A stretch of DNA of 64,000 bases from Thauera humireducens (GTDB lineage Bacteria; Pseudomonadota; Gammaproteobacteria; Burkholderiales; Rhodocyclaceae). Within the stretch, counting starts at the first letter, position 1. Each line of letters starts with the position of its first letter. The DNA is taken from contig NZ_CP014646.1 in NCBI RefSeq assembly GCF_001051995.2, positions 310,001-374,000 on the forward strand, written 5' to 3'. Shown in pieces: positions 32,934-41,934 of this stretch. The position numbers and the translations under genes were made by a program. The notes beneath the pieces were generated by a model that worked only from the letters and a program-made list of their open reading frames with translations, ran no database searches and was not told where the DNA came from.

Positions 32934-34751
32934 GTGGCCGTCACGAACATCGAGTCGATCCTGGAGCGGCATGCGTATGAGGCGCACCGCCTGGTGCAGA
33001 TCCTGCGCGAGACGCAGGACGCGTTGGGCTGGCTGGCGCCGGAGACGCTGACCTGCATCGCACACCGGCTGCAGATTCCGCGTGTGCAGGTCGAGAGCAC
33101 CGCGAACTTCTACAGCTTCTTCCACATCCGTCCGCTGGGTGAGTACCGCATCCTGTTCTCGGACAACATCACCGACCGCATGCTGGGCAACCAGGCGTTG
33201 ATGCAGGCCCTGTGCGAGAAGCTGTGGCTCGAGCCCGGGCGCGTCGCCGAGGACGGCCTGGTCAGCGTGGACACCACGTCCTGCACCGGCATGTGCGACC
33301 AGGGGCCGGCGCTGCTTGCCAACTACCGCGCGATCACCCGGCTCACACCGGCGCGCATCGACGAGATGGCACACCTGATCCGCCGCCGCGTGCCGGTGGG
33401 CGACTGGCCGCCGGAGTGGTTCCACGTCGAGGACAACATCCGTCGCCGCGACGTGCTGCTCGACCACGGCCTGGCGCCGGGGGAAGCGCTGGCGGCCGCG
33501 CTGGATCGCGGTCCTACGGGGCTGCTGGGCGAGATCGAGCGCTCCGCCCTGCGCGGGCGCGGTGGCGCGGGCTTCGGCAGCGACATCAAGTGGCGTTCGT
33601 GCCGCGACGCCTGGGGCGACGCACACTACGTGATCTGCAACGCCGACGAGGGTGAGCCCGGCACCTTCAAGGACCGCGTGCTGCTCAGCAGCGACTTCGA
33701 CATGGTGGTCGACGGCATGTGCATCGCCGGCTTCGCCATCGGCGCGAGCAAGGGCTTCATCTACCTGCGCGGCGAATACCGCTACCTGCTCGACCGGCTC
33801 GAGACCCGGCTGGCACAGCGGCGCGAGGCGGGGCTGCTCGGGCGCGATATCCTCGGCCGCGGCTTCACCTTCGACATCGAGATCCACCTTGGCGCCGGCG
33901 CCTACATCTGCGGCGAGGAATCGGCGCTGATCGAGTCGCTCGAGGGCAAGCCGGGCAAGCCGCGCATCCGCCCGCCGTTCCCGGTGACCCACGGCTATCT
34001 GGGGCAGCCGACCACCGTCAATAACGTCGAGACGCTGGCGCTGGCAGCGCTGATTGCGGTGAGGGGCGGCGAATGGTTCCGCGCCATCGGCACCCCGGCC
34101 TCGACCGGCACCAAGCTGCTGTCGGTGTCGGGTGATGTGGCGCGGCCCGGCATCTACGAATTCCCCTTCGGCGTCAGCGTGGCCGAGGTGCTGGAGGCAG
34201 CCGGCGCCACCGACACCCAGGCCGTGACCACCGCCGGCGCCGCGGGTTCGTGTCTGGCCGTCAGCGAGTTCGGCCGCCGCATCGCCTTCGAGGACGTGCC
34301 CACCGGCGGCTCGATCATGGTGTTCGACCAGTCGCGCGATATGTTCGAGGCCGCGCGCAACTTCGCGCACTTCTTCGCGCACGAGAGCTGCGGCTTCTGC
34401 ACGCCGTGCCGGGTCGGCACCGCGGTCAATGCGCGGCTGATGGACAAGCTCGCCCTCGATCGCAGCTCGCCCTACGACCTCGACGAGATGGAGAGGATGC
34501 ACCACCTGATGCAGGGCGCCAGCCATTGCGGTCTGGGCAACACGGCGACGATCGCGTTGCGCGACATCCTCGCCAAGTTCCGCCCGGCCTTCGACCGCCG
34601 CCTGCATTCGCCCGACTACGAACCCGGATTCGATCTCGATGCCGCCCTGTCGCAGGCGCGGCGCATGACCGGTCGCGACGACGCGGGCGCGCACCTCACC
34701 GACAACCGCAGTGCGCATGCCGGCGGACATCCGAGCGAGGCCAAGCCATGA
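32934..34751 (+). CDS. hoxF: NAD-reducing hydrogenase diaphorase subunit HoxF
   Basis: This 605-residue subunit oxidises or reduces NAD(H) with FMN. The N-terminal 170 residues are NuoE-like (ILERHAYEAHRLVQILRETQ ... SCTGMCDQGPALL, [2Fe-2S]). The rest is NuoF-like: FMN loop GRGGAGFGSDIKWRSC, NADH-binding GAYICGEESALIESLEG and the [4Fe-4S] box CGFCTPCRVG with a later Cys in SHCGLGN. It pairs with HoxU to form the diaphorase half of the cytoplasmic SH enzyme. I set the start at GTG 32934 because AGGAGG lies 5 bases before it. The stop overlaps hoxU (ATGA). Confidence 0.97.
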   Translation: MAVTNIESILERHAYEAHRLVQILRETQDALGWLAPETLTCIAHRLQIPRVQVESTANFYSFFHIRPLGEYRILFSDNITDRMLGNQALMQALCEKLWLEPGRVAEDGLVSVDTTSCTGMCDQGPALLANYRAITRLTPARIDEMAHLIRRRVPVGDWPPEWFHVEDNIRRRDVLLDHGLAPGEALAAALDRGPTGLLGEIERSALRGRGGAGFGSDIKWRSCRDAWGDAHYVICNADEGEPGTFKDRVLLSSDFDMVVDGMCIAGFAIGASKGFIYLRGEYRYLLDRLETRLAQRREAGLLGRDILGRGFTFDIEIHLGAGAYICGEESALIESLEGKPGKPRIRPPFPVTHGYLGQPTTVNNVETLALAALIAVRGGEWFRAIGTPASTGTKLLSVSGDVARPGIYEFPFGVSVAEVLEAAGATDTQAVTTAGAAGSCLAVSEFGRRIAFEDVPTGGSIMVFDQSRDMFEAARNFAHFFAHESCGFCTPCRVGTAVNARLMDKLALDRSSPYDLDEMERMHHLMQGASHCGLGNTATIALRDILAKFRPAFDRRLHSPDYEPGFDLDAALSQARRMTGRDDAGAHLTDNRSAHAGGHPSEAKP

Positions 34752-35473
34752 CCAGCAGTTTCCTGCTCGACGGCGAGGAAGTCCCCTTCACCCCCGGCCA
34801 GACGGTGATGCAGGCGGCCAGCGCCGCGGGCAAGTACATCCCGCACCTGTGCTGGCATCCGGATTTCGCCGCGCATGGCTCGTGCAAGCTGTGCACCGTG
34901 AAGATCGGCGGTGGTTTCGCCACCGCCTGTACGACCCGCGCCGCAGCGGGGCAGGACGTGGAGAACGGGACCGAGGAACTCACCGCCAAGCGCCGCACGC
35001 TGCTGCAGCTGCTGTTCGTCGAGGGCAATCACTTCTGCCCCTCGTGCGAGAAGAGCGGCAGCTGTGTGCTGCAGGCCAGCGCCTACGAGGTGGGCATGCT
35101 GAGTCCGCACTTCGATCACTTCTATCCCGACCGCGCGGTCGATGCCTCGCACCCCGACGTGCTGCTCGATTTCAATCGCTGCATCATGTGCGAGCTGTGC
35201 GTGCGCGCCAGCCGCGAGGTGGATGGCAAGAACGTGTTCGCGCTGTCGGGCCGCGGGGCGAAGTCGCATCTCATCGTCAACAGCGAGAGCGGGCGGCTGG
35301 CCGACACCGATTTCGCCGCCACGGACCGCGCGGCCGAAGTGTGCCCGGTGGGCGTGATCCTGAGGAAGCGGGTGGGCTTCGCGGTGCCGATCGGGCAGCG
35401 CGACTATGACGCCAGGCCGATCAGCCAGAGGGTGGTGGAGAAGCTTGCCGATGGCGAGCAGGAGGCCGGGTGA
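34748..35473 (+). CDS. hoxU: NAD-reducing hydrogenase electron-transfer subunit HoxU
   Basis: This 241-residue subunit is homologous to the N-terminal part of NuoG. It has an N-terminal ferredoxin fold with [2Fe-2S] cysteines (CWHPDFAAHGSCKLC), a His/Cys box (HFCPSCEKSGSC) and a [4Fe-4S] motif (CIMCELC, later CPVG). It relays electrons between HoxF and the hydrogenase pair HoxYH. The ATG at 34748 overlaps the hoxF stop, and its own TGA touches the hoxY start. Confidence 0.97.
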   Translation: MTSSFLLDGEEVPFTPGQTVMQAASAAGKYIPHLCWHPDFAAHGSCKLCTVKIGGGFATACTTRAAAGQDVENGTEELTAKRRTLLQLLFVEGNHFCPSCEKSGSCVLQASAYEVGMLSPHFDHFYPDRAVDASHPDVLLDFNRCIMCELCVRASREVDGKNVFALSGRGAKSHLIVNSESGRLADTDFAATDRAAEVCPVGVILRKRVGFAVPIGQRDYDARPISQRVVEKLADGEQEAG

Positions 35474-36045
35474 TGAGCAGCGAAACCCTGGACGCAGGCA
35501 TGACGCCGCGCAAGCTGAAGGTTGCCACCGTGTCGCTGGCCGGTTGCTTCGGCTGCCACATGTCCTTCCTCGACATCGACGAGCGCATCCTGCCGCTGCT
35601 GGAACGGGTTGAGTTCGACCGCTCGCCGATCACCGACATCAAGCACTGCGGTCCCTGCGACATCGGCCTGATCGAAGGCGGCGTGTGCAATGCCGAGAAC
35701 GTGCATGTGCTGCGCGAGTTTCGCGCCAACTGCAAGGTGCTGATAGCGCTGGGCGCCTGTGCGGTCAATGGCGGCCTGCCGGCGCAGCGTAACCACCTGG
35801 AGCTGGCCGACATCCTGCAACAGGTCTATCGCACCGGCCATGGCCTGGCCGAGGGCAGCCAGATCCCCAACGACCCCGAGCTGCCGCTGCCGCTGAACCA
35901 GGTCCACGCGGTGCACGAGGTGGTCAGGATCGACTACTTCCTGCCCGGCTGCCCGCCCTCGGGTGATGCGATCTGGGCCTTCCTGACCCAGCTCATCAAG
36001 GGCAGGGCGCCCACGCTCGGCCACGGCCTGTTGCAATACGACTGA
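35473..36045 (+). CDS. hoxY: NAD-reducing hydrogenase small subunit HoxY
   Basis: This 190-residue [NiFe]-hydrogenase small subunit of the bidirectional (group 3d) type has the proximal [4Fe-4S] ligands in LAGCFGCHMSF, HCGPCDIGLIEGGVC, ALGACAVNGG and FLPGCPPSGD. It is short because it lacks the extra clusters and signal peptide of membrane-bound enzymes, so the enzyme is cytoplasmic. ATG at 35473 is preferred over GTG at 35470: AGGAGG lies 7 bases before the ATG. It overlaps the hoxU stop by one base. Confidence 0.97.
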   Translation: MSSETLDAGMTPRKLKVATVSLAGCFGCHMSFLDIDERILPLLERVEFDRSPITDIKHCGPCDIGLIEGGVCNAENVHVLREFRANCKVLIALGACAVNGGLPAQRNHLELADILQQVYRTGHGLAEGSQIPNDPELPLPLNQVHAVHEVVRIDYFLPGCPPSGDAIWAFLTQLIKGRAPTLGHGLLQYD

Positions 36046-36071
36046 TCGAACCGAATGCCCGCGAGACTGCC

Positions 36072-37538
36072 ATGAGCTTCGAACTCGAAACCGCCGCCGT
36101 TGCCGGCGAGAACCTGCGCCGCGTCGCCATCGACCCCGTGTCCCGCGTGGAGGGCCACGGCAAGGTCACGATCCTGCTCGACGAGCACAACAAGGTGCAT
36201 CAGGTGCGCCTGCACATCGTCGAGTTCCGCGGCTTCGAGCGTTTCATCCAGGGCCGGCCGTACTGGGAGGTGCCGGTGATGGTGCAGCGCCTGTGCGGCA
36301 TCTGCCCGGTGTCGCACCACCTGGCGGCGAGCAAGGCGCTCGACGTGATCGTCGGCGCCGACCGCCTGACGCCCACTGCCGAGAAGATGCGCCGTCTGAT
36401 GCACTACGGCCAGATCCTCCAGTCGCACGCGCTCCACTTCTTCCACCTGTCCTCGCCCGACCTGCTGTTCGGTTTCGACTCGGAAGTCTCCCGGCGCAAC
36501 ATCGTCGGCGTCGCCGAGAAGTATCCCGACATCGCAAGGCGGGGCATCCTGTTGCGCAAGTACGGCCAGGAGGTGATCCGCCACACTGCCGGCAAGCGGG
36601 TGCATGGCACCGGCTCGGTGCCGGGCGGGGTGAACAAGTCGTTGACCGCTGCGGAGCGCGCCGAGCTGCTGAAGGACGTCTACCAGATGATCGCGTGGAG
36701 CCGCGACGCGGTGAAGATCATCAAGGAACTGCACGAGCAGAACCCGGCGCTGTACGACCGCTTCGGCACCTTCCCGTCCAACTTCATGGGCATGGTCGCA
36801 CCCGATGGCAGTCTCGACCTTTACCACGGCGTGCTGCGTGCCAAGGACGCCGCCGGGAACATCCTCTTCGACCACGTCGACTACCAGACCTACGACACGC
36901 TGATCACCGAGGAGGTGAAGCCCTGGAGCTACATGAAGTTTCCGTACTTCACCTCGATGGGGCCGGAGCAGGGCTGGTACAGGGTCGGCCCGCTCGCCCG
37001 CGTGCAGAACTGCGACAGCATCCCGACGCCGTTCGCCGAGCACGAGCGCCGCGAATTCGTCGCCTACGCCGGCGGCAAGCCGATGCATGCCACGCTCGGC
37101 TATCACTGGGCGCGCATGATCGAGATGCTGTTTGCCGCGGAGACGATCAAGGAACTGCTGCATGACGATGCCCTCGCGGGCTCGGACCTCGTCGTGGCCG
37201 GCGAGCGCCGCCACGAGGGCGTCGGCGTCATCGAGGCGCCGCGCGGCACACTGTTCCACCACTACCAGGTGGGGGACGATGACCTGGTGACGATGGCCAA
37301 CCTGATCGTGTCGACGACCAACAACAACCAGGCGATGAACAGTGCGGTGCGCGAGGTGGCGAAGCAGTATCTCGACGGCAAGGAGATCACCGAGGGCCTG
37401 CTCAACCACATCGAGGTGGCGATCCGCGCCTACGATCCCTGCCTGTCGTGCGCCACGCACGCGCTGGGCAAGATGCCGCTGGAGGTCACGCTGCTCGATG
37501 CCGGGGGGCGGATGCTCGACCGCAAGTACAAATCGTGA
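36072..37538 (+). CDS. hoxH: NAD-reducing hydrogenase large subunit HoxH
   Basis: This 488-residue catalytic subunit binds the NiFe(CN)2CO centre. The nickel cysteines are C75 and C78 (LCGICPVSHH) and C457 and C460 (DPCLSCATH). After H463 there is a 25-residue tail, ALGKMPLEVTLLDAGGRMLD and five more residues. This is the peptide a dedicated protease removes after nickel insertion. The gene lies 26 bases after hoxY and 49 before hoxW. Together hoxFUYH encode the soluble enzyme that couples hydrogen oxidation to NAD reduction, giving reducing power for growth with hydrogen or balancing redox. Confidence 0.97.
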   Translation: MSFELETAAVAGENLRRVAIDPVSRVEGHGKVTILLDEHNKVHQVRLHIVEFRGFERFIQGRPYWEVPVMVQRLCGICPVSHHLAASKALDVIVGADRLTPTAEKMRRLMHYGQILQSHALHFFHLSSPDLLFGFDSEVSRRNIVGVAEKYPDIARRGILLRKYGQEVIRHTAGKRVHGTGSVPGGVNKSLTAAERAELLKDVYQMIAWSRDAVKIIKELHEQNPALYDRFGTFPSNFMGMVAPDGSLDLYHGVLRAKDAAGNILFDHVDYQTYDTLITEEVKPWSYMKFPYFTSMGPEQGWYRVGPLARVQNCDSIPTPFAEHERREFVAYAGGKPMHATLGYHWARMIEMLFAAETIKELLHDDALAGSDLVVAGERRHEGVGVIEAPRGTLFHHYQVGDDDLVTMANLIVSTTNNNQAMNSAVREVAKQYLDGKEITEGLLNHIEVAIRAYDPCLSCATHALGKMPLEVTLLDAGGRMLDRKYKS

Positions 37539-37587
37539 TTGCGCGGGCTTGGGGTGCGCGCCACGTCGCGGCGATGGGCGGTGCTGG

Positions 37588-38037
37588 ATGAGCCGGGCGC
37601 CGATTCTGGTCTTCGGTTGGGGCAATCCGGCGCGCGGGGACGATGCACTGGGGCCGCTGTTCGTCGATGCGGTGGAGGCGATGGGCCTGCCCGGCGTCGA
37701 ATGCCTGACGGACTTCCAGCTGCAGGTGGAGCATGCGCTGGATCTCGAGGGGCGCAGCCGCGTGCTGTTCGTCGATGCGTCCTTCGGCGCGCCCGAGCCG
37801 TTCGGCGTCGCGCCGCTGCGCGCCCGGCGCGACGACAGCATCACCACGCACGCGATGACGCCGCAGGCCGTGCTGCAGGTGTATCGCGACCTGCAGGGCG
37901 AGCCGCCGCCCGCCTGGCTGCTGGGCATGCGTGGCGAACGCTGGGCACTGGGTGATCCGTTGTCGGCGTCCGCGCGCAGGCATCTGGACGCCGCGCTGCA
38001 CTGGGCGCGCGACTGGCTTACACGGCCGCCTGCTTGA
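37588..38037 (+). CDS. hoxW: Hydrogenase maturation protease HoxW
   Basis: This 149-residue peptidase of the HyaD/HybD fold has LVFGWGNPARGDDALGPLFV with the first acidic metal-binding residue, VECLTDFQLQVEHALDLEG with the second, and LLGMRGERWALG. It should cleave the C-terminal tail of HoxH after His463. The ATG at 37588 lies 49 bases after hoxH. Its last 20 bases overlap the convergent diguanylate-cyclase gene. No hyp genes for metal-centre assembly are in this window, so they must be elsewhere. Confidence 0.94.
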   Translation: MSRAPILVFGWGNPARGDDALGPLFVDAVEAMGLPGVECLTDFQLQVEHALDLEGRSRVLFVDASFGAPEPFGVAPLRARRDDSITTHAMTPQAVLQVYRDLQGEPPPAWLLGMRGERWALGDPLSASARRHLDAALHWARDWLTRPPA

Positions 38038-39838
38038 GCGGTGCCTGCATCACCCGGTTACGCCCCGCCTGCTTGGCCTGGTACATCGCCGCATCGGCGC
38101 GCTTCATCGCAGCCTCGAACGATTCGCCTGTGCCCAAGGGCGTGACGCCGGCGCTGAAGGTGATCACGATCTTCTGCTGGTCGGCCATGAAGAACTCGCG
38201 CGTGAGTTCGCGCTGCAGGCGGATCAGCGCCCGGTAGGCGTCGTCGGTCTCGGTCTCGGGCAGCAGGATCAGGAACTCTTCGCCGCCGAAGCGCGCCAGC
38301 ACGTCCTGCGGCCGCAGGTGCTTGCGCACGACGTTGGCAAGATGCACGAGCGCGGCGTCACCCGTGTGATGGCCGAGCGTGTCGTTGAGCTTCTTGAAAT
38401 GGTCGATGTCGAGCAGGCCGATCGATAGCGTGCTGCCGCGACGCTGGGCGCGGGCCGCTTCCTTCTCGAACACCTCTTCGAGGCCGCGCCGGTTGAGGGT
38501 GCCGGTCAGCTGGTCGTGCCGCATCTGCCGGCTGGCCTCGTCGAGTTCTTCCTGCAGCTTGGCGATGCGCTCCTCGGCGAGGCGGGCCTGCTCGCGGGTG
38601 GCGATCAGTTCGTCGCGCGAGCGTTGCGCTTCATCCTGCATGCTGCGGGTTTCCTGCATCACCTCGTCGAGCAGGGGGCCGATGGCCGAAATGTCGTTGA
38701 CCTCCGCGATGCGCTGGGCGCAGGAGCCAATGCGGTCGTGATAGGCGCCGGTGCTTTCGGAGAAGCGGGCAAGCTGGTCGACGAAGCCGGCGAGCATCTG
38801 GCGCAGGTGCCGCTGGGTTTCGACCAGGTTGTGCTTGAGCTGACTCTGCTTGTAGATCAGATCCTTGAGGCGGCGACCAGCATCGTCGATGTTGCGCGGG
38901 TTGGGTGGCGCATCGATGATCTCGCGCAGCATCTCGATCTGGCCGGCGAGCCACTTGTCGTCCAGCACCAGGTCGTCGATGTTCCGCAGCAGCAGGCGCA
39001 GCAGTTCCAGCAGTCCGCTGCGGATCTCGGCATCGTCCGCTGCGGTCATCTCGAGCCGGTGCGCCAGCTGGCGCAGTCGCGCGCCGATGCGGTCGAGGCG
39101 GGCGGTGTCGTCGGTCGCGCCGACCTCCTGCGCAATCTGCGTGGCTTCGTCGGCGAGCTCGGGGTGATCACCGAGGAAGGCCGGCACCACGTCCTGCAAG
39201 GTGGCCTGCAGCAGCTTCAGCAGGGTGGCGGCGTGCTCGTTACCGACCAGTCGCAGGATCTGCGTACTCGTTCCCGCCGGCCTGGCGGGCTGTGCCGGCA
39301 GGGCTGCGCCGCCCGTCGCCTCTGCACGACTCTCGCCGCCCGGGGATTCGCCGCCTTCCTCAGCTCCGCCCTGGTTCCAGCCCCGCAGCAGTCCTTGCAG
39401 GCGTGCGTGCAGGGTGGCGGGATCGGCTGCGTTCAGCACCCGGTCGAGCGATTCGCGTTTGCGCGCGGTGGTCCACCCCGGCTGCCGAGCCTCCCAGGCC
39501 CGCAGCAGGTTGGCGATCAGCTCGTTCCAGGCCGGCGGTTCGAGGGTCTTCAGCCCGTCCAGGTAGCGCCCTAGCGCTTCCTCCGCAGCCTTGAGCTTGC
39601 CGGCCGCCAGTGCCTGGTCGAACTCGCGGCCGATGCGTTGGCGTTCGGCCGAATCCCGCGGCAGGCGCAGACCCAGCGAGCGCAGGAAGGATTCCGACGC
39701 CCCTTCGTCCTCGCTGCGGGTGCCGGCGATCTCGTGATAAAGCTTGCGGTAGTTGTCCGGCGTCGGTGCCACCCGACGCAGGGCGAGCTGACGAAGGGCT
39801 TCGCGTGCGACTTCGGAGGGGTTGCTGAGGACGCTCAT
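38018..39838 (-). CDS. GGDEF diguanylate cyclase with long N-terminal helical region
   Basis: This 606-residue cytoplasmic protein has an N-terminal family domain (NPSEVAREALRQLALRRVAPTPDNYRKLYHEIAG) known from other Rhodocyclales-type cyclases. Extended helices and a coiled coil (RSRDELIATREQARLAEERIAKLQEELDEA) follow. At the C-terminus is an active-looking GGDEF domain with RFGGEEFLILLPETE and an upstream DIDHFKKLNDTLGH. It makes c-di-GMP. There is no transmembrane segment, so the signal is probably internal. Its 3' end overlaps hoxW by 20 bases tail to tail. Confidence 0.93.
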   Translation of the reverse strand: MSVLSNPSEVAREALRQLALRRVAPTPDNYRKLYHEIAGTRSEDEGASESFLRSLGLRLPRDSAERQRIGREFDQALAAGKLKAAEEALGRYLDGLKTLEPPAWNELIANLLRAWEARQPGWTTARKRESLDRVLNAADPATLHARLQGLLRGWNQGGAEEGGESPGGESRAEATGGAALPAQPARPAGTSTQILRLVGNEHAATLLKLLQATLQDVVPAFLGDHPELADEATQIAQEVGATDDTARLDRIGARLRQLAHRLEMTAADDAEIRSGLLELLRLLLRNIDDLVLDDKWLAGQIEMLREIIDAPPNPRNIDDAGRRLKDLIYKQSQLKHNLVETQRHLRQMLAGFVDQLARFSESTGAYHDRIGSCAQRIAEVNDISAIGPLLDEVMQETRSMQDEAQRSRDELIATREQARLAEERIAKLQEELDEASRQMRHDQLTGTLNRRGLEEVFEKEAARAQRRGSTLSIGLLDIDHFKKLNDTLGHHTGDAALVHLANVVRKHLRPQDVLARFGGEEFLILLPETETDDAYRALIRLQRELTREFFMADQQKIVITFSAGVTPLGTGESFEAAMKRADAAMYQAKQAGRNRVMQAPLKQAAV

Positions 39839-40022
39839 GAATGGGAAACCGGTGCTCGCAGGTGTATGCGCCGATTATATCGATAGCCCGCACCCGCGAA
39901 GGAACAGACGTGATGTCAGTGAGCGGCGGAGCTTGCATCTGCGGTGCCCTCCAGGGGGCCGCGAGACGAACAAGCGGACCCGTCCGCGGCTATGCCGGGA
40001 ACGGCTCCGCATCATTCAATCC

Positions 40023-40994
40023 TCAGACGCGCAACTCGTTCATCAGCTTGCCGACGTCGAGCGTGCGGGCGCGTTCCTCGATCTGAGGCGCGTAGCGCTG
40101 CTGCAGTTCGCGCGCCTCGCCGACCAGCCCGCTGAACGAGGTCTTGAGCGCATCGCCGCTCAACGAGCGTCCGCCCGCGTAGTAGCGGCGGGCGACGTGA
40201 CCGAGCGCGTAGGTGCTCGCGAACGAGAAGGCCGAGCCCGTGGCAACGCTGCCGATCGTGCGACCGGCCTTGCCCAGCATCTTGCCGAGCAGTCCACCGA
40301 CCAGCTTGCGGCCAAATTGCTCGACGTATTGCGAGGTCAGGCCCACGCCGACCGTGGCGAGGAAATCCTTGATGTGACCGCGGTCGAGCTCGTACCCGTA
40401 GGACTTGCCGATCCGGTACACCAGCCGCGTCTGCAGCGGGATGATCGCCATCGAAGCCAGCGATTGAGGCAGGAGTTCCAGCGCGCCGTTGAGGATGGAG
40501 GCGTTGAGGATCGTCCGGTCGAGTTCGGCGTCGCTCATCGTCGAGTGGCGCGGGCCGGACCCTGCAGCCGTCGCTGCAGGCGGGGTGGCCGATGAGGCTG
40601 CCGGGGCGACGTCGAGGGGCAGTTCGGCCAGCTGGTCAGCCTGTGCAGTGAATGCGTCGGCTTCGGCGCGAGCCAGGCCGAGCGCGGTCCGCAGGCGGTC
40701 GAGGAACGCCGTCTCGCGGGCATCGTGGACGCCGTCCGCATCGCACACGCCCACCGCGAACTCGAACGCGAGATGGCGCAGCTCCGCTGAGTCCAGGGCC
40801 GCCGCAGCCGCGTCGAGACTGAAGCGGCCGAGCAGCACATCTTGATAGACCTGCATCAGGTCCACGCCGCTGTTGGCGCTCAGCGATTCGGCAATACGCC
40901 GGATATGCTCGCGCTCGCGATCGTCCTTATGCTGGTCGGCGAAAGCCGCCATCAGGCAGATGGCGACGATGGCTCGGGTCTGTTCGGCTTGCAT
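40023..40994 (-). CDS. TerB-like / DUF697 membrane-associated protein
   Basis: This 323-residue protein in its N-terminal 130 residues resembles TerB-type helical bundles (CLMAAFADQHKDDREREHIRRIAE, GVCDADGVHDARETAFLDRLR). The C-terminal half matches DUF697 (YcjF-like): IIPLQTRLVYRIGKSYGYELDRGHIKDFLATVGVGLTSQYVE, then a Gly-rich hydrophobic stretch LVGGLLGKMLGKAGRTIGSVATGSAFSFASTYALGHVA. It may sense or respond to envelope stress. It is monocistronic on the minus strand, divergent from proQ. Function is uncertain. Confidence 0.85.
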   Translation of the reverse strand: MQAEQTRAIVAICLMAAFADQHKDDREREHIRRIAESLSANSGVDLMQVYQDVLLGRFSLDAAAAALDSAELRHLAFEFAVGVCDADGVHDARETAFLDRLRTALGLARAEADAFTAQADQLAELPLDVAPAASSATPPAATAAGSGPRHSTMSDAELDRTILNASILNGALELLPQSLASMAIIPLQTRLVYRIGKSYGYELDRGHIKDFLATVGVGLTSQYVEQFGRKLVGGLLGKMLGKAGRTIGSVATGSAFSFASTYALGHVARRYYAGGRSLSGDALKTSFSGLVGEARELQQRYAPQIEERARTLDVGKLMNELRV

Positions 40995-41102
40995 CCTGAA
41001 GTCCTGTCATGGTTTCGGAGAGGCGGGGGCGGGTAGAATACCGGCCTTGATCACCTTGGGATGAAATCGACCGCGTCCCGCCTGTAAGAGTTCTTGTCAC
41101 CC

Positions 41103-41564
41103 ATGATTACCGAAAACGACGGCAGCACGGCTGCTGCGCCCGAGTCCGATTCATCTGTCGCGCCGGCCGCGCCAAAACAGCGCATCGAGCCGCGTGCCCT
41201 GCTGCAGCGCCTGCAGAAGGAATTTGCAGCCTTCCGCGACTGCAAGCCGCTGGCGTTGAAGATCGACGCCAGCATTGCCGAGCGTCTGCCCGAGATCGAT
41301 CGCAAGAGCCTGCGTGCAGCGCTGCGCATGCACACCGCGTCGACCCGCTATCTCAAGGCGGTGGAGCGTTCGCAACAGCGCTTCGATCTCGATGGGCAAC
41401 CTGCCGGAGAGGTCACGGAAGAGCAGCGTACGCACGCGGCAACGACTTTGAAGGAGCGGTTCGCTGCGGTCGCCAAGTTGCAGAAGGAGAAACGGGAAGC
41501 CGAGGCCGCCGAGAAGCGCCGTACCGAGAAGTTGCAGCAACTCGTGAGCAAGTTCGGGCGCTGA
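41103..41564 (+). CDS. proQ: ProQ/FinO-domain RNA chaperone
   Basis: This 153-residue protein has a FinO/ProQ fold: LLQRLQKEFAAFRDCKPLALKIDASI, then LRAALRMHTASTRYLKAVERSQQRFDLDGQPAGEVTEEQRTHA. The C-terminus is a basic coiled-coil tail (KLQKEKREAEAAEKRRTEKLQQ). Such proteins bind structured small RNAs and mRNA 3' ends. I use the ATG at 41103; a TTG at 41094 is in frame but less likely. Its stop is 12 bases from the stop of a convergent small membrane-protein gene. Confidence 0.93.
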   Translation: MITENDGSTAAAPESDSSVAPAAPKQRIEPRALLQRLQKEFAAFRDCKPLALKIDASIAERLPEIDRKSLRAALRMHTASTRYLKAVERSQQRFDLDGQPAGEVTEEQRTHAATTLKERFAAVAKLQKEKREAEAAEKRRTEKLQQLVSKFGR

Positions 41565-41576
41565 ACTGCGCCAGCG

Positions 41577-41738
41577 CTAACAGCGGCGCTGCACCAGGTT
41601 CTGCGAGCGAACCAGCCAGGTCGCGGCGCCAGCAATCACGCTCAGGGCAACGCCCGCCGCCAGGTTGCCGGTCCCCAGCATCAGGCCGGCAAGCAGGCCG
41701 AAGGCAAGCAGCAGGCGGGTAAGCAGCGTTTCGGTCAT
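41577..41738 (-). CDS. Small two-helix membrane protein
   Basis: This 53-residue protein reads MTETLLTRLLLAFGLLAGLM, then LGTGNLAAGVALSVIAGAAT and WLVRSQNLVQRRC. It is almost entirely two transmembrane helices with a basic, Cys-ended tail facing the cytoplasm. GGAGA stands 6 bases before the ATG at 41738. The codon use and ribosome site make it a plausible real gene, although no family is recognised. It lies between proQ (convergent) and tRNA-Thr (divergent). Confidence 0.68.
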   Translation of the reverse strand: MTETLLTRLLLAFGLLAGLMLGTGNLAAGVALSVIAGAATWLVRSQNLVQRRC

Positions 41739-41834
41739 GATTGTCTCCGACGTCGTGTGTTTGATGTCGGTAACTGTAAATCCATACAGTCATTGATGCA
41801 AGAGCATCGTGCAGCCTTCGATTCGCGCTTGCGC

Positions 41835-41840
41835 TATAAT
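41835..41840 (+). promoter_or_regulatory. -10 element of tRNA-Thr
   Basis: A perfect TATAAT lies 12 bases before the mature tRNA 5' end. No good -35 is seen 17 bases upstream, so the GC-rich discriminator may help. Confidence 0.65.
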
Positions 41841-41851
41841 CGCGCTCCGCT

Positions 41852-41927
41852 GCCGGCATAGCTCAGTTGGTAGAGCAGCTGATTTGTAATCAGAAGGTCG
41901 TGGGTTCGATTCCTATTGCCGGCACCA
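41852..41927 (+). tRNA. tRNA-Thr (anticodon TGT)
   Basis: The 76-base cloverleaf has acceptor GCCGGCA pairing TGCCGGC, D-arm AGCTCAGTTGGTAGAGC, anticodon stem CTGAT/ATCAG around TTGTA (anticodon TGT), T-arm GTGGGTTCGATTCCTAT, and an encoded 3' CCA. Confidence 0.97.
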
Positions 41928-41934
41928 AAGAGTC

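Noticed and set aside
32727-34730. A 667-codon open frame on the minus strand opposite hoxF
   Set aside because: Shadow of hoxF; composition is Arg/Ala/Val/Gln-rich without motifs, and hoxF on the plus strand has every expected cluster ligand.
35934-37928. A 664-codon minus frame opposite hoxH and hoxW
   Set aside because: Same reason: antisense shadow of a well-defined gene in GC-rich DNA.
39913-40086. A 57-codon plus frame starting MSVSGGACICGALQ with AAGGA upstream
   Set aside because: The ribosome site is decent, but the second half is antisense to the DUF697 gene and no family matches; left unannotated.
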